NCBI RefSeq assembly: GCF_029784165.1
Contig: NC_073696.1
Location: 45,835,858-45,899,857, forward strand
Direction of reading: 5' to 3'
Length of the DNA: 64,000 bases
Source: Wyeomyia smithii
Lineage: Eukaryota > Arthropoda > Insecta > Diptera > Culicidae
Shown: positions 11,143 through 23,188 of the stretch, in pieces
Layout: every line of letters starts with the position of its first letter
Numbering within the stretch: the stretch's first letter is position 1
Program-made: the position numbers and the translations under genes
The notes under the pieces: model-generated
The model's database searches: none
What the model saw: only the letters and a program-made list of their open reading frames with translations
Told to the model about the DNA's origin: nothing

Positions 11143-12243
11143 TCATGCCCGTAGAGTACAACCGGTCTTATGAGCGTTTGTGGAGCCCATTGTAGGCACG
11201 ACTTCGGCTTCGGTTCCGCCGGCTAGCATATACTTCGTTTTAGACGTATTTATCTGCAACCCAATCCTCGCTGCTTCCCGTTTTAGTCTGGTGCACTGTT
11301 CTGCCACCGCCGCAGTTGTTCTGCCGACAATGTCCATATCATCAGTAAAGCAAACGAATTGACTGGATTTGTTGAAAATCGTACCCCGCGTGTTGATGTC
11401 CGCTCGATTCATTACACCCTGTAGCGCAAAGTTGAATAACAGGCAGGGGAGTCCATCAGCCTGTCGAAGCCCCCTACTGGATACAAATGGACCCGACAAT
11501 CCACCCGAAATCCACACACAGCACTGCGTCCCATCCACCGTAGCCTTTATCAGTCTAATCAGCTTCTTCGGGAAATCGTTTTCGTCCATGACCTTCCATA
11601 GCTCTTTTCGGCTGATAGTGTCATACGCGGCTTTAAAGTCGATGAATTGGTGGTGTGGGGGTTCTGTATTCACGGCCTTTCTGGAGGATCTGCCGTATGG
11701 TAAAGATTTGGTCCGTCGTAGACCGTCCTTCCTCGAAGCCGGCCTGATAACTTCTCACAAATCTGTTGGCTACGGGTGAGAGGTAGCGGAAAATGATTTG
11801 GGACAGCTGTGTGTAGGCGGCATTCGCACAGTGATCACACGATAGTTCCCACAGTCCAGTTTGTCGCCTTTTTTATAGATAGGGCAGATAACCCCATCCT
11901 TCTAATCTTACGGTAGCTGTTCTGTATCCCAAATTCCCAGCCGGTTGAAACAGGTGGCAAGCTTCTCCGGGCCCATCATAATAAGCGCCACTCCGAGGCC
12001 ATCCTTTCCAGCCGATTTATTGGTTTTCAGCTGCTTGATGACATCCTCAACTTCGCCTATCGTTGGGGTTGGCACGTCTTCTACATTTGTCGCACCGGCG
12101 GGATCGCTTTCTCCGCCGCCATGGTCTCCTGCCTGGGCGCCATTCAGGTGTTCGTCGAAGTGCTGCTTCCACCTTTCGGTCACCTCACGATCGTCCGTCA
12201 GAATACTACCACCTTTATCCCGGCACATTTCGGCTCGCGGCAC
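11143..12243 (-). pseudogene. LINE reverse transcriptase domain, frameshifted
   Basis: The minus-strand frame at 12243-11908 carries the RT finger block (NKSAGKDGL). The frame at 11673-11143 carries IDFKAAYDTI (motif A), a GLRQ/DGLPCLLFN block, and FTDDMD at the active site where most relatives have Y/FADD. The two catalytic aspartates survive. The region between 11908 and 11673 holds at least one frameshift. It would copy LINE RNA at the nick made by the endonuclease encoded just upstream. Plus-strand frames across this stretch are antisense shadows. Confidence 0.82.
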
Positions 12244-12559
12244 AAAGCCTCTGCGGGACGCGTGGAGTTTCTGGTAGAACTTTCGCCTTTCCTGAGAATG
12301 ATGCAGCTGTTCCGGCTCTACAGACTCCTCCTCCTCCAGGCGGCGCTTCTTCTCCCGAAAAATTTAGGTTCGCTGCATCTTCTTTTGTCGGTGTCTTTCC
12401 ACATTCTGACGAGTGGCACTGCGTATTTTAGCCGCCCTCATCCATCACCCTCCTACATTCGTAGTCGAACCACTCCTTCAGTCGCGCGAGATCTAACCGG
12501 AGCGTGCGTCAGTATCGAATGTTGTTAACAATGGAGAGTTTTGAGCGCATCTTAACCAT

Positions 12560-13262
12560 CACCAGGTAGTGGTCCGAGTCGACGTTGGCGCTCCTATAGG
12601 ATCTGTCGTCGATGATGTCTGAGAAGTGCCGACAATCAATCAGAACGTGGTCGTTTTGTGTTTTTGTCTGATTTGGTGACCTTCAGGTGTACTTGTGTAG
12701 GAGGGTGTGCTGGAAGCAGGTACCATTCGCGGCCATGTTCTTGGAGGCGGCAAAGTCGATGAGTCTTAGGCCCATCTCGTTGGACCGCTGGTGCGCGCTG
12801 AACCCTCCAATCACCGGTTTGTATTCCTCCTCCTGGCCTACCTGAGCGTTGAAATCCCCGATGACGATTTTGATATCATGTTTTAGGCAGTAGTCGTACT
12901 CACTCTCCAACTGCGCGTAAAATTCATCCTTGTCGTCTTCGGTACTTCCGAGGTGAGCGCTGTGCACGTTTATGATGCTTATGTTTAAGAACCGGCCCTT
13001 GATTCTCAACCTGCACATTCGAGGGCTGATTGGCCACCACCTAATTACCTGCTTCCGCATCTCGCCCATCACTATAAAAGCTGTCCCCAGCTCATGTGTG
13101 TTGCCGCAGCTCTGGTAGATGGCATGATCATCACGGAACGTACGTACCATTGAGCCCTTTCAGCACACCTCTTGCAGCGCTACGACGTCGAACCTGCGGG
13201 ATTTCAATACTTCGAAGAGCACTCGAGTGAAACTGAGAGATCGACAGTTCCACGTCCCAAGT
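12560..13262 (-). pseudogene. LINE endonuclease domain, broken
   Basis: Minus-strand translation starts LGTWNCRSLS and continues to the catalytic LQE motif, then GDFNAQVG, and finally the SDHYLV motif near 12580. These are the conserved blocks of LINE apurinic/apyrimidinic endonucleases, which nick target DNA to prime reverse transcription. Two in-frame TGA codons (one at 13160-13162, one just after HKYT near 12683) interrupt an otherwise long frame. Both sit where a tryptophan codon would be plausible, so they look like simple point mutations. The domain lacks its first few residues, consistent with 5' truncation. Confidence 0.8.
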
Positions 13263-13270
13263 TTCCAATT

Positions 13271-13807
13271 TCCAGATGCCGAATATAAATTTGATTTTGC
13301 CTCGACTTTTAAACGAAACCGAAATTTACGGTTTTGCTTCGAAATCCAAATAATGATTATTTACAGAAAACGATAAAATACCGCAGACATTCTCAGGCTT
13401 CGGAAAAATATGAGCTGAATTGATTTGAAATGTATGTAAGCAGCTGTTTCTTCACCGTTACATGACCAAAAAGACGCAAGACTGTAAGAGAGAGTTTCTG
13501 ACAAGTAAAATTTGAAAAAAAAACTTGAAATTTTCCGAATAATCAACAATTTTTAGATCGCCGTTCGTAGAGGCAGAGTTTGAAAAAAATTGACGGAGCA
13601 CCAAGATAAAAGAAAAAAAAATAGAGTTAAAAATAAGTGAAAAACATACAAATATCTATTAGGGTAGAATCTGAATTTCGATTGACTCCGCTTTCGAATT
13701 ATACCCGGAAAACTGCCATAACTAAAGTTTATTTTTGCTTATTGTGGGCAAATTAGAGGATCGTAATAACAAAAAAAAAAATGAAAACCCCTTTTGTGTA
13801 TATGATT
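13271..13807. other. no recognisable gene
   Basis: AT-rich sequence with several poly(A) runs between the truncated LINE and the presumed left end of a mariner-like element. No coding signal. Confidence 0.35.
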
Positions 13808-13978
13808 AACGTTTGCGGTAAAAAAATGGATAAAAATTATCGATTTTTCACGGGTTTATCTTGAATCGCACTGACGAAACTACTCATGCATCATAAATCA
13901 TAGTAACCCATGAGTTAGCAAAAAAAAAAAAAATTGACAGCTCTATCAGTCAAACTCTAACTGTGATGGTAAAAGAAG

Positions 13979-14222
13979 TGACGCTACTCCGTTCAGAAGA
14001 GTGCGCGTTCAAAGAAGGATACATCGCCGCGTCGAAAACGGACATCGTGCGGCATTTTGTGGACGCCGGGAATGCCCGTTCCGGCATCTACAACATCTTG
14101 ACACTATTGGACAACGATTAGAGCATCGAAAGAAAGCCCGGTTCCAACGACCCTGAGCGACAAAAAACTTCAAAGGATGTTGAAGAGGAAGACCGAAGGA
14201 AAAGTGGCTAAATCGCTGCATG
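13979..14222 (+). pseudogene. mariner-family transposase, N-terminal remnant
   Basis: Plus-strand translation includes DIVRHFVDAGNARSGIYNIL (helix-turn-helix DNA-binding region), then DND, a stop codon, SIERKPGS, and after a frameshift LSDKKLQRMLKRKTEG. The same protein is seen at 59608-59862 and, reversed, at about 29585-29400. This segment would bind the terminal inverted repeats of the element. It breaks off at 14220 where an inverted pair (gcatgtaaaca / tgtttacatgc, to 14338) marks a further small insertion. Confidence 0.75.
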
Positions 14223-14338
14223 TAAACACGTGGTTTTTGAAAAATTCAAATTTCAGCCCAAATGTTACCGAATGGGTGCACCGTTCATATAATTTATCTT
14301 TAGTAGGCAACAATAATAATTAGCTATTGTTTACATGC
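14219..14338. mobile_element. small inverted-repeat insertion
   Basis: Ends tgcatgtaaacac and ttgtttacatgca face each other about 120 bp apart, exactly where homology to the mariner transposase stops. A short MITE or foldback is the simplest reading. No TSD can be fixed with confidence. Confidence 0.4.
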
Positions 14339-14576
14339 ATTAATAATACTTCAAAAGATGCATCAAAACGTAGAAATGCAAAGCTTGCTATGTTTTTTCC
14401 AACAAAGATCCGCTTAGCATTGGGCGATACGACGGAAAGTATCGATACTTCAGTATCGATACCCGAAGAACCAAAAGTATCGAGATACTCAAAATATCGG
14501 TCAAAAAGTATCGATACCAGAAGTATTGATACTATAGCTGAGATAATTTTTTGAATTTTTGATAAATACATTTACT

Positions 14577-15950
14577 CAGGGTGGCCACTCTACCGGGAAA
14601 ACGGGAAAAGCGGGAAAAAGCCGGGAATTTTAAATCACCGGAAAAAAAATACGGGAAAACCGGGAAATTAGGCTTCACGCCGGGAAAATCATCCTCCTTC
14701 ATGTCTGCCGCTTTATTTGTTCAACAGTTTCTGAGGAAATGTCAACATGAGACCCTGTTTTTTTTTATGTTTACCTAACTGGCATGATTCTGCCGGATAG
14801 GGGAAAGCTGGTTGTTGGTTTCAGTTAAAGTCGACAGCGGCTTCGCAGCAAGATCTGCGTCAAATAAAATCAGGCTTGATCAGGTGGATAAATTTACTGT
14901 TCCGTAACATATATTGTCAGATTTTAAAGAAGTCAAAAAGTTATCAGCGTCGCGGGAGGCGTATTGAAACTTCTTGTGAATAGTGTTCGACATCGCATCG
15001 GGGAGAATCCGGTCAAAAGTCAAATAGGACCGGAAACTTCGAGTCTCGATTTTATTTCGAACCGGACCGGAACGGAGCTACCCGGTTTGTACATCCCGAT
15101 TTTTGGTATGATTTTAACCACAAGCTGCAAAAAGCAGCAAAAAAAATTTTTTCATTCTGTGTTGGACCTTTTGACTACTTGATTTTGTTGGGGAAAGACG
15201 CCACCTTGAAGAGCTATTTGTTAAAGATTTCTCAGATTTTTTCTATATCAAAAACAAACAGTAGCTAAATTATTTTTTTTTTCAAATTGTTTATTCAGAG
15301 TGTCAGTTGAATTTATTTTACGGACCATGAGAAAATTTCTTATACATTACATTGACCCCAGCTCGAAAATTTTAAAGTCCAAGGATCGAAGTTTTTCGAA
15401 AAAAAAAATTGTTTTGAAATAACAGATCTCAACGTTTCAAGCATTTTGCAAAATGTATCTTGACAGTTTCATGTGCATTTTTTTCATTGGTCTGAGGCTC
15501 TTCTTCCCAAAGTCCGCTTGAAGTTTTGCCTGAGGACATTTTTCTAGAAGACGAAAACTCTATGCCCCAACTCTTGAATTTATCCCACGCATTTCATTGG
15601 CATCCTGATACAGAAGCACTGCAAGCTCGAGAGAAGGTTGACAGAGAAAGATGCAGAAGGAAGCAAAAAAGCGCGAGAAGGCAAAGATTGTCAACGATTT
15701 GGAGATAAAGAGGGCGATTGTGCAGCAGATCACCATGAAGGTACTTGCTAAAGTCGACAAACAGCTAAACACGATGAAGGAGGAATGTTTTTTATAGTTT
15801 TGTAACACTATTTTTGCAAGGCACAAATAAGCATGTGAAAATTGATTTTTTTCTCATATGTTTTAAAAATAAAACTCCGGGAAATTTCACTAAATATCAT
15901 CGGGAAAACCGGGAAAAAACCGGGAAATTGAAAATTGAGTGGCCACCCTG
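14577..15950. mobile_element. nested hAT element, CAGGGTGGCCACTC ends (1374 bp)
   Basis: Begins CAGGGTGGCCACTC and ends GAGTGGCCACCCTG. It is flanked by CATTTACT (14569-14576) and AATTTACT (15951-15958), an 8-bp TSD with one mismatch. Subterminal CGGGAAAA motifs are repeated at both ends. The interior frame at 15526-15708 (60 codons, rich in Arg and Lys) and a longer minus-strand frame across it have no recognisable transposase motif. It lies entirely inside the subterminal repeats of the larger hAT, so it inserted later. Confidence 0.88.
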
Positions 15951-15958
15951 AATTTACT

Positions 15959-16973
15959 GAAAACCAGTATTCGATTCGGTGATTCGCGAAAATACAGTAA
16001 AACTATTTGCTGAACAGAAAACAGTAAATGAATGGTTGCTGGAATCCAGCAAAAGAATTGATATGTCAAAAAATTTACGTCAAGCTGTCATTAGTAAAAC
16101 GCGTCAAATCGCTGTGCAGCTGGTACGGGATCATCGCTAAGCTCCTGATAGCGAATATGGGACCATAGCTAAGTCCTTGTTGGGCTAGATGAACTTAAAA
16201 GTTGAAATGATAATCATACATCTCTAGTTCAACAGTAATTTGCCTATGATCCGATGGGCGGATGGATTCTGGTGCCTGACGGAAACATGGTTCCCTTGTA
16301 TTAACTGGTTAACCAGCAAATTGATTTATGCTTTGCTGAATGAACAGCAAATTGTCATAGCTGAAAACCAGCAAGTTGTATTTTGTTTTACCGAACATGC
16401 AGCATTCGACCTGTCACTTTTATGCAATTGAGCATTACTGAATAATTAGCAAATTTCATTTTGCTGAACAGATTGCTGGAAGCACAGCACACCAAAAATC
16501 AGCAAAATTTTGGTGGTTTCCAGCAATGAAAATTTGATGTGCCGACTATTTGTTGTTTTTCTGGTATCTACCCGCATTCTCTAGAGCAGCATGAATCAAA
16601 TGACTTCACAAACAAATACATACAGGTAATGCAGAAATTCTGAGCTTTGGCAAACAAATGAATTAAACAACTTATATCTTCAAGATTTGTATTCACTGGC
16701 CCAATGGGTTGTAAAGCTCCCGTCTTATTTGTATAAATTATTGACACACTTCCATAGTAATTGATGAGGAAGTTGATGACATAAAAAAGTTAGATATGTC
16801 AGCGAAAATAAGATAGTGAAGTCTACCGCTGAATTTTTCTAACTAATAAATATTGCAATTTTTTTTTTCACTCGTACTTTAACTTGTGTCGACGGAAAGC
16901 ATGAGTTAGTTTCCGCTTGCAAATATTCGATCTGAACAGTGTAACCAGAAAACTTATATTTGTTTTTAAAATA
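15959..16973. other. interior of the larger hAT; inverted ttgctg/cagcaa patches
   Basis: Patches near 16000-16060 and 16440-16545 share CAGCAA/TTGCTG-containing sequence in inverted arrangement and may be another decayed MITE. The open frame 16240-16431 lies between them and has no known domain. Confidence 0.35.
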
Positions 16974-17065
16974 CAGTCAAATTTCGCTCGTTGGGCTATG
17001 TTTAGTTGGGCTACGTTTAAGTTGGGCTCCCGCTCGTTGGGTTATAGCCCAACTAAATCGAAGCC
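16974..17065. repeat. one terminus of a GTTGGGC-rich MITE
   Basis: Starts CAGTCAAATTTCGCTCGTTG and is followed by several spaced copies of GTTGGGCT and one inverted AGCCCAAC. I do not find the matching other end, so the element is probably truncated. Confidence 0.45.
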
Positions 17066-17420
17066 AAACATCATTTCTGATAACGTTGAATTTCGTTTGA
17101 GGGGTTTGTGGATGCATTTTAACGCAGATAGTAGAATTAATTGAAATAAAAACAAATGAAGCTGGGTATAAATGTAAACAAACAATATTTTAATCAATTG
17201 TCAGAGAAACAATATAAGTTTTGTGCCTTAATAATGCAACGTAGAGCTATGCCTATTTTTGAAAGTATTTGAGAACACGTTATTATTGAGCACTCCTTTT
17301 TGGCTTTAAATGTGTGGCTTCAGTAAAACAAATTTCGAATTTGGCCCTATGCTGCGTTTGGCTCAGATTTTGACAGTTCGTTTGGCTCACAACATTCTCT
17401 CTATCTATTTCTCCATCTAA

Positions 17421-17624
17421 AGCCTGTAGTACACTCTTTGTCTAATGGTCAAATTTTTGACCTTCTGACATAATGGTCAAATTTATTTGACATCATGGTT
17501 GTTGTTTACCCGTGTTTGCCTCATGTTAAAATTGGAGAGTGACAGATAATTATCTTCGACCAAATTTTTATCTGTCAAAAAGTGCCAAATATTTGACGCT
17601 TGGTCAAAGAGTGTAATACAGGCT
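17421..17624. mobile_element. TAA-flanked MITE (204 bp), PIF/Harbinger-like
   Basis: Termini AGCCTGTAGTACACTCTTTG and CAAAGAGTGTAATACAGGCT are near-perfect inverted repeats flanked by TAA on both sides (17418-17420, 17625-17627). A 3-bp TWA TSD is typical of PIF/Harbinger elements. No coding capacity. Confidence 0.8.
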
Positions 17625-18024
17625 TAAGTTTTGCTAGTGCAAATAGACTTGTGCGATACTTATACTGACAGTGGCAGCTTTTCAGTGGTTCCAGCTCGTA
17701 TCAACTAGCTGGCATCTCCATCCGATTTGCTTTGCTTTATCGCAGCCAACATCGCAGCGGTTCTACGATGTGTGGGCTCCACTGACGCTGACAGCGTATC
17801 AAAAGTGGCGGTGATCTCGTGTACACATTGAGATGTTAGCCCTTGTAACATGTCAGCTAGCTGGTCCGTATGCATAAAAGAATATCGATACAAATATCGC
17901 GGTTTTCAGTATCGATACGGTCGAGTATCGGACGCTTGTGTATCGATCCAAAAAATCGAAACATCGTCTCAAAAGTATCGATATTTCCGATACCGATACA
18001 ATATCGCCCATTGCTAGATCCGCT

Positions 18025-18614
18025 ATTGATCAACGTGACATAAATGAACTTACGTTAAAGTTGTTTTGTTTCATGATTTTAGAAGTTTCTGCACATTTCT
18101 GCAAGAAATTTTAACTGCCGTGTGTGCACATGGACAATTCAATTGGTGGTAATCTTGTCGTGGGATGTGTTGGGAAACGGCAGAAAATCGAAAATCGATA
18201 GAAAACTAATTATCATATTATAAAGTCTGAAAGGTCTGATGTTTTTTTAAAAGTTCAGTGAGAATATCAAAGGTATAGTGATATAAAAAAGAATTTTAAC
18301 GGCAACAACTTTTTTTTAAACATAATTTAACATAATTAGAAAGCTCAGTAAGATTGAGAAATAGCTAGCTGGTGTCTTCAGAAAAGTTTTTTGTTACGTT
18401 ATTTTGGAAAACTTTGCCAAAGACGGCGATGAAAAATAATGATTTTTAGAAAAAAATCTGTTTTATCTCACTTGTAGGGGGATTCATCACGGATCTGTTA
18501 GTATCCAAAGAAGGGTCATTTTTTACACTAAAACTTTCCCGAAAAAAGTATTGCTCTAAAATGTAACGTTTATGGAAAAATGACTTTTGACCACCTACCT
18601 TTTTTCATTTCTGG
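18025..18614. repeat. dispersed non-coding repeat with gccaaagac-type motif
   Basis: AT-rich sequence with the phrase aactttgccaaagac near 18411, which recurs in similar form near 20480 (aactttgccgaagac) and in reverse near 1150. This points to a dispersed repeat family. No gene. Confidence 0.4.
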
Positions 18615-18834
18615 ACCACAGTGCGACGAGACCTATCTCACCCTGGATGGCAACGATTAGCAGAGCACTTCGTATTTTACCTCCCTCACGAAGGAAGTGA
18701 GCATCGAGGTGAAGTTTTTTTCACAGACCAAGTTCCCCAAAAGGTGCGGCTGTGGCTGACAATCAGCGAGAAAGGGATGTCAAAGTTGCTCTTGTTTCGC
18801 TTCGAACTGGCCGTGAACGGGGAAATTTATAGTA
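18615..18834 (+). pseudogene. mariner-family transposase, middle remnant
   Basis: Plus-strand frame encodes DETYLTLDGND, a stop codon where relatives have Trp, then a Gly/Ser-rich segment, TDQVPQKVRLWLTISEKGMS, and LAVNGEIYS. It corresponds to the central catalytic half of the transposase (the family aspartate precedes LTLDGND). The homology stops exactly at TA (18833-18834), where a TA-flanked MITE end begins. The continuing C-terminal part is found at 30100. Confidence 0.75.
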
Positions 18835-19059
18835 GGGTAACCGCTCCTATATTAATATCAGTACCTATATTCATCTCATCACGCCTTTTGATCAATTTAT
18901 CGTCAAATTTTTCCATATTTTCAACGAAAAATTTTCAACCACTTGACAAAATCGAGAAGCAAATTGATTTATTATAAAAAATTTGTAGTAATTTGACGGT
19001 ATATTGGACAAATGAGAGAAATAAGATAAATATGGGTGCACCTGGCTGTTGAGATCAGA

Positions 19060-19345
19060 GCCTGACAAAGTCATTTTCAATTGACAATTATCAGTTTATA
19101 GTGACACTTTGACCCGTCGCTTTCAATTGAAAAGTTTTTGTATAATTTTTGAGCACTTCGTGAATCACATGAAACCCAGTCGAAAGCTCTTGCTGTGATT
19201 CTGACAACTGAAGGGCTTGAAATTGATACAAACGCTTTTCAATTGAAAGCGGAGATTATGACCATCACTCTCACATGACGATTCTCAATTGAAAATGACA
19301 ATGAGCGCTGACGGAGACAGAAGGCTTCCATACAGTACTTCACGC
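19060..19345. repeat. repeat flank A of TA array, inverted copy at 28122-28250
   Basis: The stretch at 19214-19345 (gagattatgaccatcactctc... ending cttcacgca) is the reverse complement of 28122-28250. CAATTGAAA motifs recur inside it at 19128, 19227 and 19285. No gene. Confidence 0.65.
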
Positions 19346-20225
<880 letters not shown>

Positions 20226-20229
20226 CTAG

Positions 20230-20788
20230 TATTTTTTTGGGACACCCCACAGTGTTTTATTTTTCCGTTTTCGTGCGATTAATTAAATAGCGTTTCAAAT
20301 GTTGATTATAGCCATAATGTATGTTCGGAGAAGTTTCAAGATATTCAAAAATACATCTTTAGATGAAGGAAGACGAGTGATCAATCCACCTAAAAGCGAG
20401 ATATAAAATTTACTTTTTTTATCAGATTGAGATAGACGCATGGTGCCTTCGACAAAATTTTAGGTGATCTCAAAACAATAAACTTTGCCGAAGACGCCAT
20501 GTTTCTATCTCTTATATATTACGAGCAACATGAAGTTTTCTATGAAGAGGTACTGAAAATCACAATTTTCGTCGTAACTTTTTTCTCAGATTTTTTCGAA
20601 TTTCCAAACCTTCTACAAAGTTATCAGTCATCCAAATACGCATGTTTATGCTGAATATTGCTATTTTTTAAATCCTAAAATAAAAAAGTTATTTGACATA
20701 TTTCGATATTTTTGGGGATACTTCCTCCTCAACCATCTCAAAATTACGCAATTTTACGCACGTGGCAGTTTCATGCGATGAAATAAAT
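20230..20788. repeat. non-coding dispersed repeat
   Basis: Contains gccgaagac and gacaccccac phrases and long AT-rich tracts. No gene or clear terminal structure. Confidence 0.4.
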
Positions 20789-21816
20789 ATCTTCAGACTT
20801 TCAAATAAAGGTACACACTTGAGTATGTAAGACTATGTAAGCAGCCTTTTCGCCTGTTTTTCAAAGCTATTTTGTGCCGATTTTTGCATACAAAAATTTA
20901 AAAATAAAACAGTTTTGAATTTCGAAGGTGGCTCTAAACGATCTTGAGCTAAACATGCATGCATGCTTTGATAAGGTTACAAAAAAAGGAGAAAATGTTA
21001 GAAATATATTAACTAAAAATTGAGTTTTTTCCTAATTATATATTATTATATATTTAGTATTGTAAGCGTGGATGCAAATAGTAGCTTTTTTTCAAATTCA
21101 ATTTATTCTTCTTCCCCGATTTCAAAAGGGGCGAGCAGAGATTTCGCGTTTTCCGGAAAAGTTTTAATGTCCGCTTGTGGCCACCCACGTGCTTCTGTGA
21201 TAACAGGATATGATGAAACGAGCAACCAATGCAGAAGATCCTCGTTAGCGCTTTTGCGGGATATCTTCCTAGTATAATATTCTCGATATCTGGAGATAAA
21301 AATAAACATATACAGAGAAATGGAAATCAAACTGAAATATTCACCGCTTCCATTTTTTGTTTTTAGCCTTCTGAGCCTGTTCAGAAAAATGCCCTATGGG
21401 GACCAAAAAGTGCTTCATTACCGCCAAACTATGATTGATCTACAGAAATTACTGATAACTCTCGGCGAAGTACTAAGTGCTTGAATTATTGACAAAGGTT
21501 TACCTGTAGCTGTAGCTAATGATTCCGCCATTTTTCAATGCTTACAAATGTATCCGAGAATATTTCTTGACTTCTGTTCAGCTAACGATAACTGTAACAT
21601 GCACAGAGATGTACAGAGAGTACTATTGAATTATTTTGCAGTATAAAGCATGCAACATCCTACTATTCTGCAATTACGATTTAGTTTGCCCAGATATTTT
21701 TAAAAACTACTGCGCTGAGTATTTTTTAAAATACATACTACTATAAATCAATCGAAAAGGCTGCTTACATACTCTTACATACTCAAGTGTGTACCTTTAA
21801 TTAATAGTCTGAAGAT
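20789..21816. mobile_element. element with ~64-bp terminal inverted repeats (1028 bp)
   Basis: 20789-20852 (ATCTTCAGACTTTC... to CAGCCTTTTCG) is the reverse complement, with a few differences, of 21753-21816. The arms contain AAGGTACACACTTGAGTATG. No TSD is evident. An interior frame on the minus strand (21103-21330) shows no known motif. Classed as a non-autonomous DNA element of unknown superfamily. Confidence 0.7.
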
Positions 21817-21826
21817 AGTTATAGAT

Positions 21827-22187
<361 letters not shown>

Positions 22188-22625
22188 CATGCTAGTGTTA
22201 CCCCCCTGGGACCCCCCTAGGGGTTCTCCCATACAAAAATATCAAAAAATATCAAAAAATCACCATTTTTGGCACTTTATATGACAAAAATCAGTGAAAT
22301 GGCTATTACTTTTCCGCACAAATGAAGTTTCTAGGAAAAAAATGTTTTTTTTTGTTTTTGGATTTTTGTTTTCTCCTGCTTCGCATGGGACTCGGTCCTG
22401 AGTCTTCAGCGCATACATACACAATTACACATATTTCTGAGCCATTCTCATTGCAGATGGCGTTTGCAGTTGGCGTCCTTTTGAACATAAAATCGTATAT
22501 CACTCTGTTACATCATATGTAATATTTTTATTTCGACCAGTCAGGCGAGCACCGCTGTTATGCTACCACAACGGCTACCACGCACGGACGCTCCGTTTCC
22601 ACTGTTCCCACGCACACTGTAGAAC

Positions 22626-23042
22626 CAGAGTGAATAAATAGAGTGACGCAGAGTCTGAAACCAGAAAAACCAAACGAACACTGCAAAGTCGGGTGTTTTC
22701 GTCAATGAAATAGTCTGCTGGGAGGCAACAAAAATCCATCCACTGTTTCCTCACAATCGGATTCTTCGGGAACCGAAAAAAACTCACATTCCTTACTGTT
22801 TTTTGTTATTACACAAAACGCACTTTATTTTATCTATCTCTATCAAACTTTATCAAACGAACTTGTTTTAAATTTAAATACAATAACTATCTTTTCACTC
22901 TGACAATAACAACACTCCGTTGAAGTCAACTGGAACTCGAGCAAAAAGGGGCTGCCAGAAAAATATTTTGGTGGATACATAAAAAAACCGTGTTGCTGTT
23001 TTGACTGAATTTCTCTCTGCGTCACTCTATCAATTCACTCTG
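22626..23042. mobile_element. nested hAT MITE (417 bp)
   Basis: Ends CAGAGTGAATAAATAGAGTG and CACTCTATCAATTCACTCTG are inverted repeats flanked by a perfect 8-bp duplication TGTAGAAC (22618-22625 and 23043-23050). It has no coding capacity. It lies in the 5' non-coding part of the surrounding transposon, so it is younger than that element. Confidence 0.88.
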
Positions 23043-23188
23043 TGTAGAACTAGTGTAGGTTTCGTATAGGATAGAAACGTCAACATAAATCATTCTACAT
23101 CGTCCGCCAAAGAGTCAACACCTAAAATAAAAACCTGAAAGTGAAAGTGAAAATTGTTAAAGTCAAAATATATTTTTTTTAGTTTACA

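Larger units (their letters stand above)
10718..13270 (-). mobile_element. RTE-like non-LTR retrotransposon, 5'-truncated and mutated
   Basis: One continuous minus-strand LINE remnant with apurinic endonuclease at about 13262-12560, reverse transcriptase at about 12243-11143, and a C-terminal tail at 11132-10860 (FERRVLRTI, RWAGHVARM), the arrangement of RTE-clade (JAM1-like) elements known from mosquitoes. The 3' end near 10718-10740 is a short simple repeat (aaataaataaacaaataataa on the minus strand), as RTE elements often have instead of poly(A). The 5' end begins inside the endonuclease, which is the usual 5' truncation of target-primed reverse transcription. Clade assignment is from memory of motifs and not from a tree. 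Confidence 0.82.
14415..18016. mobile_element. hAT element with perfect 8-bp TSD, enlarged by nested insertions (3.6 kb)
   Basis: Left end TAGCATTGGGCGATA and right end TATCGCCCATTGCTA are inverted repeats flanked by an identical 8-bp duplication GATCCGCT (14407-14414 and 18017-18024). Subterminal regions on both sides are rich in AGTATCGATAC-type motifs (14438-14535, 17880-17995). Within it lie a second hAT (14577-15950), a truncated repeat end with GTTGGGC motifs (16974-17065) and a TAA-flanked MITE (17421-17624). No transposase motifs are recognised, so it is non-autonomous or gutted. Confidence 0.9.

Noticed and set aside
11180..12528. Several long plus-strand frames (up to 136 codons)
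   Set aside because: Antisense shadows of the minus-strand LINE RT and endonuclease region, which has the recognised motifs.
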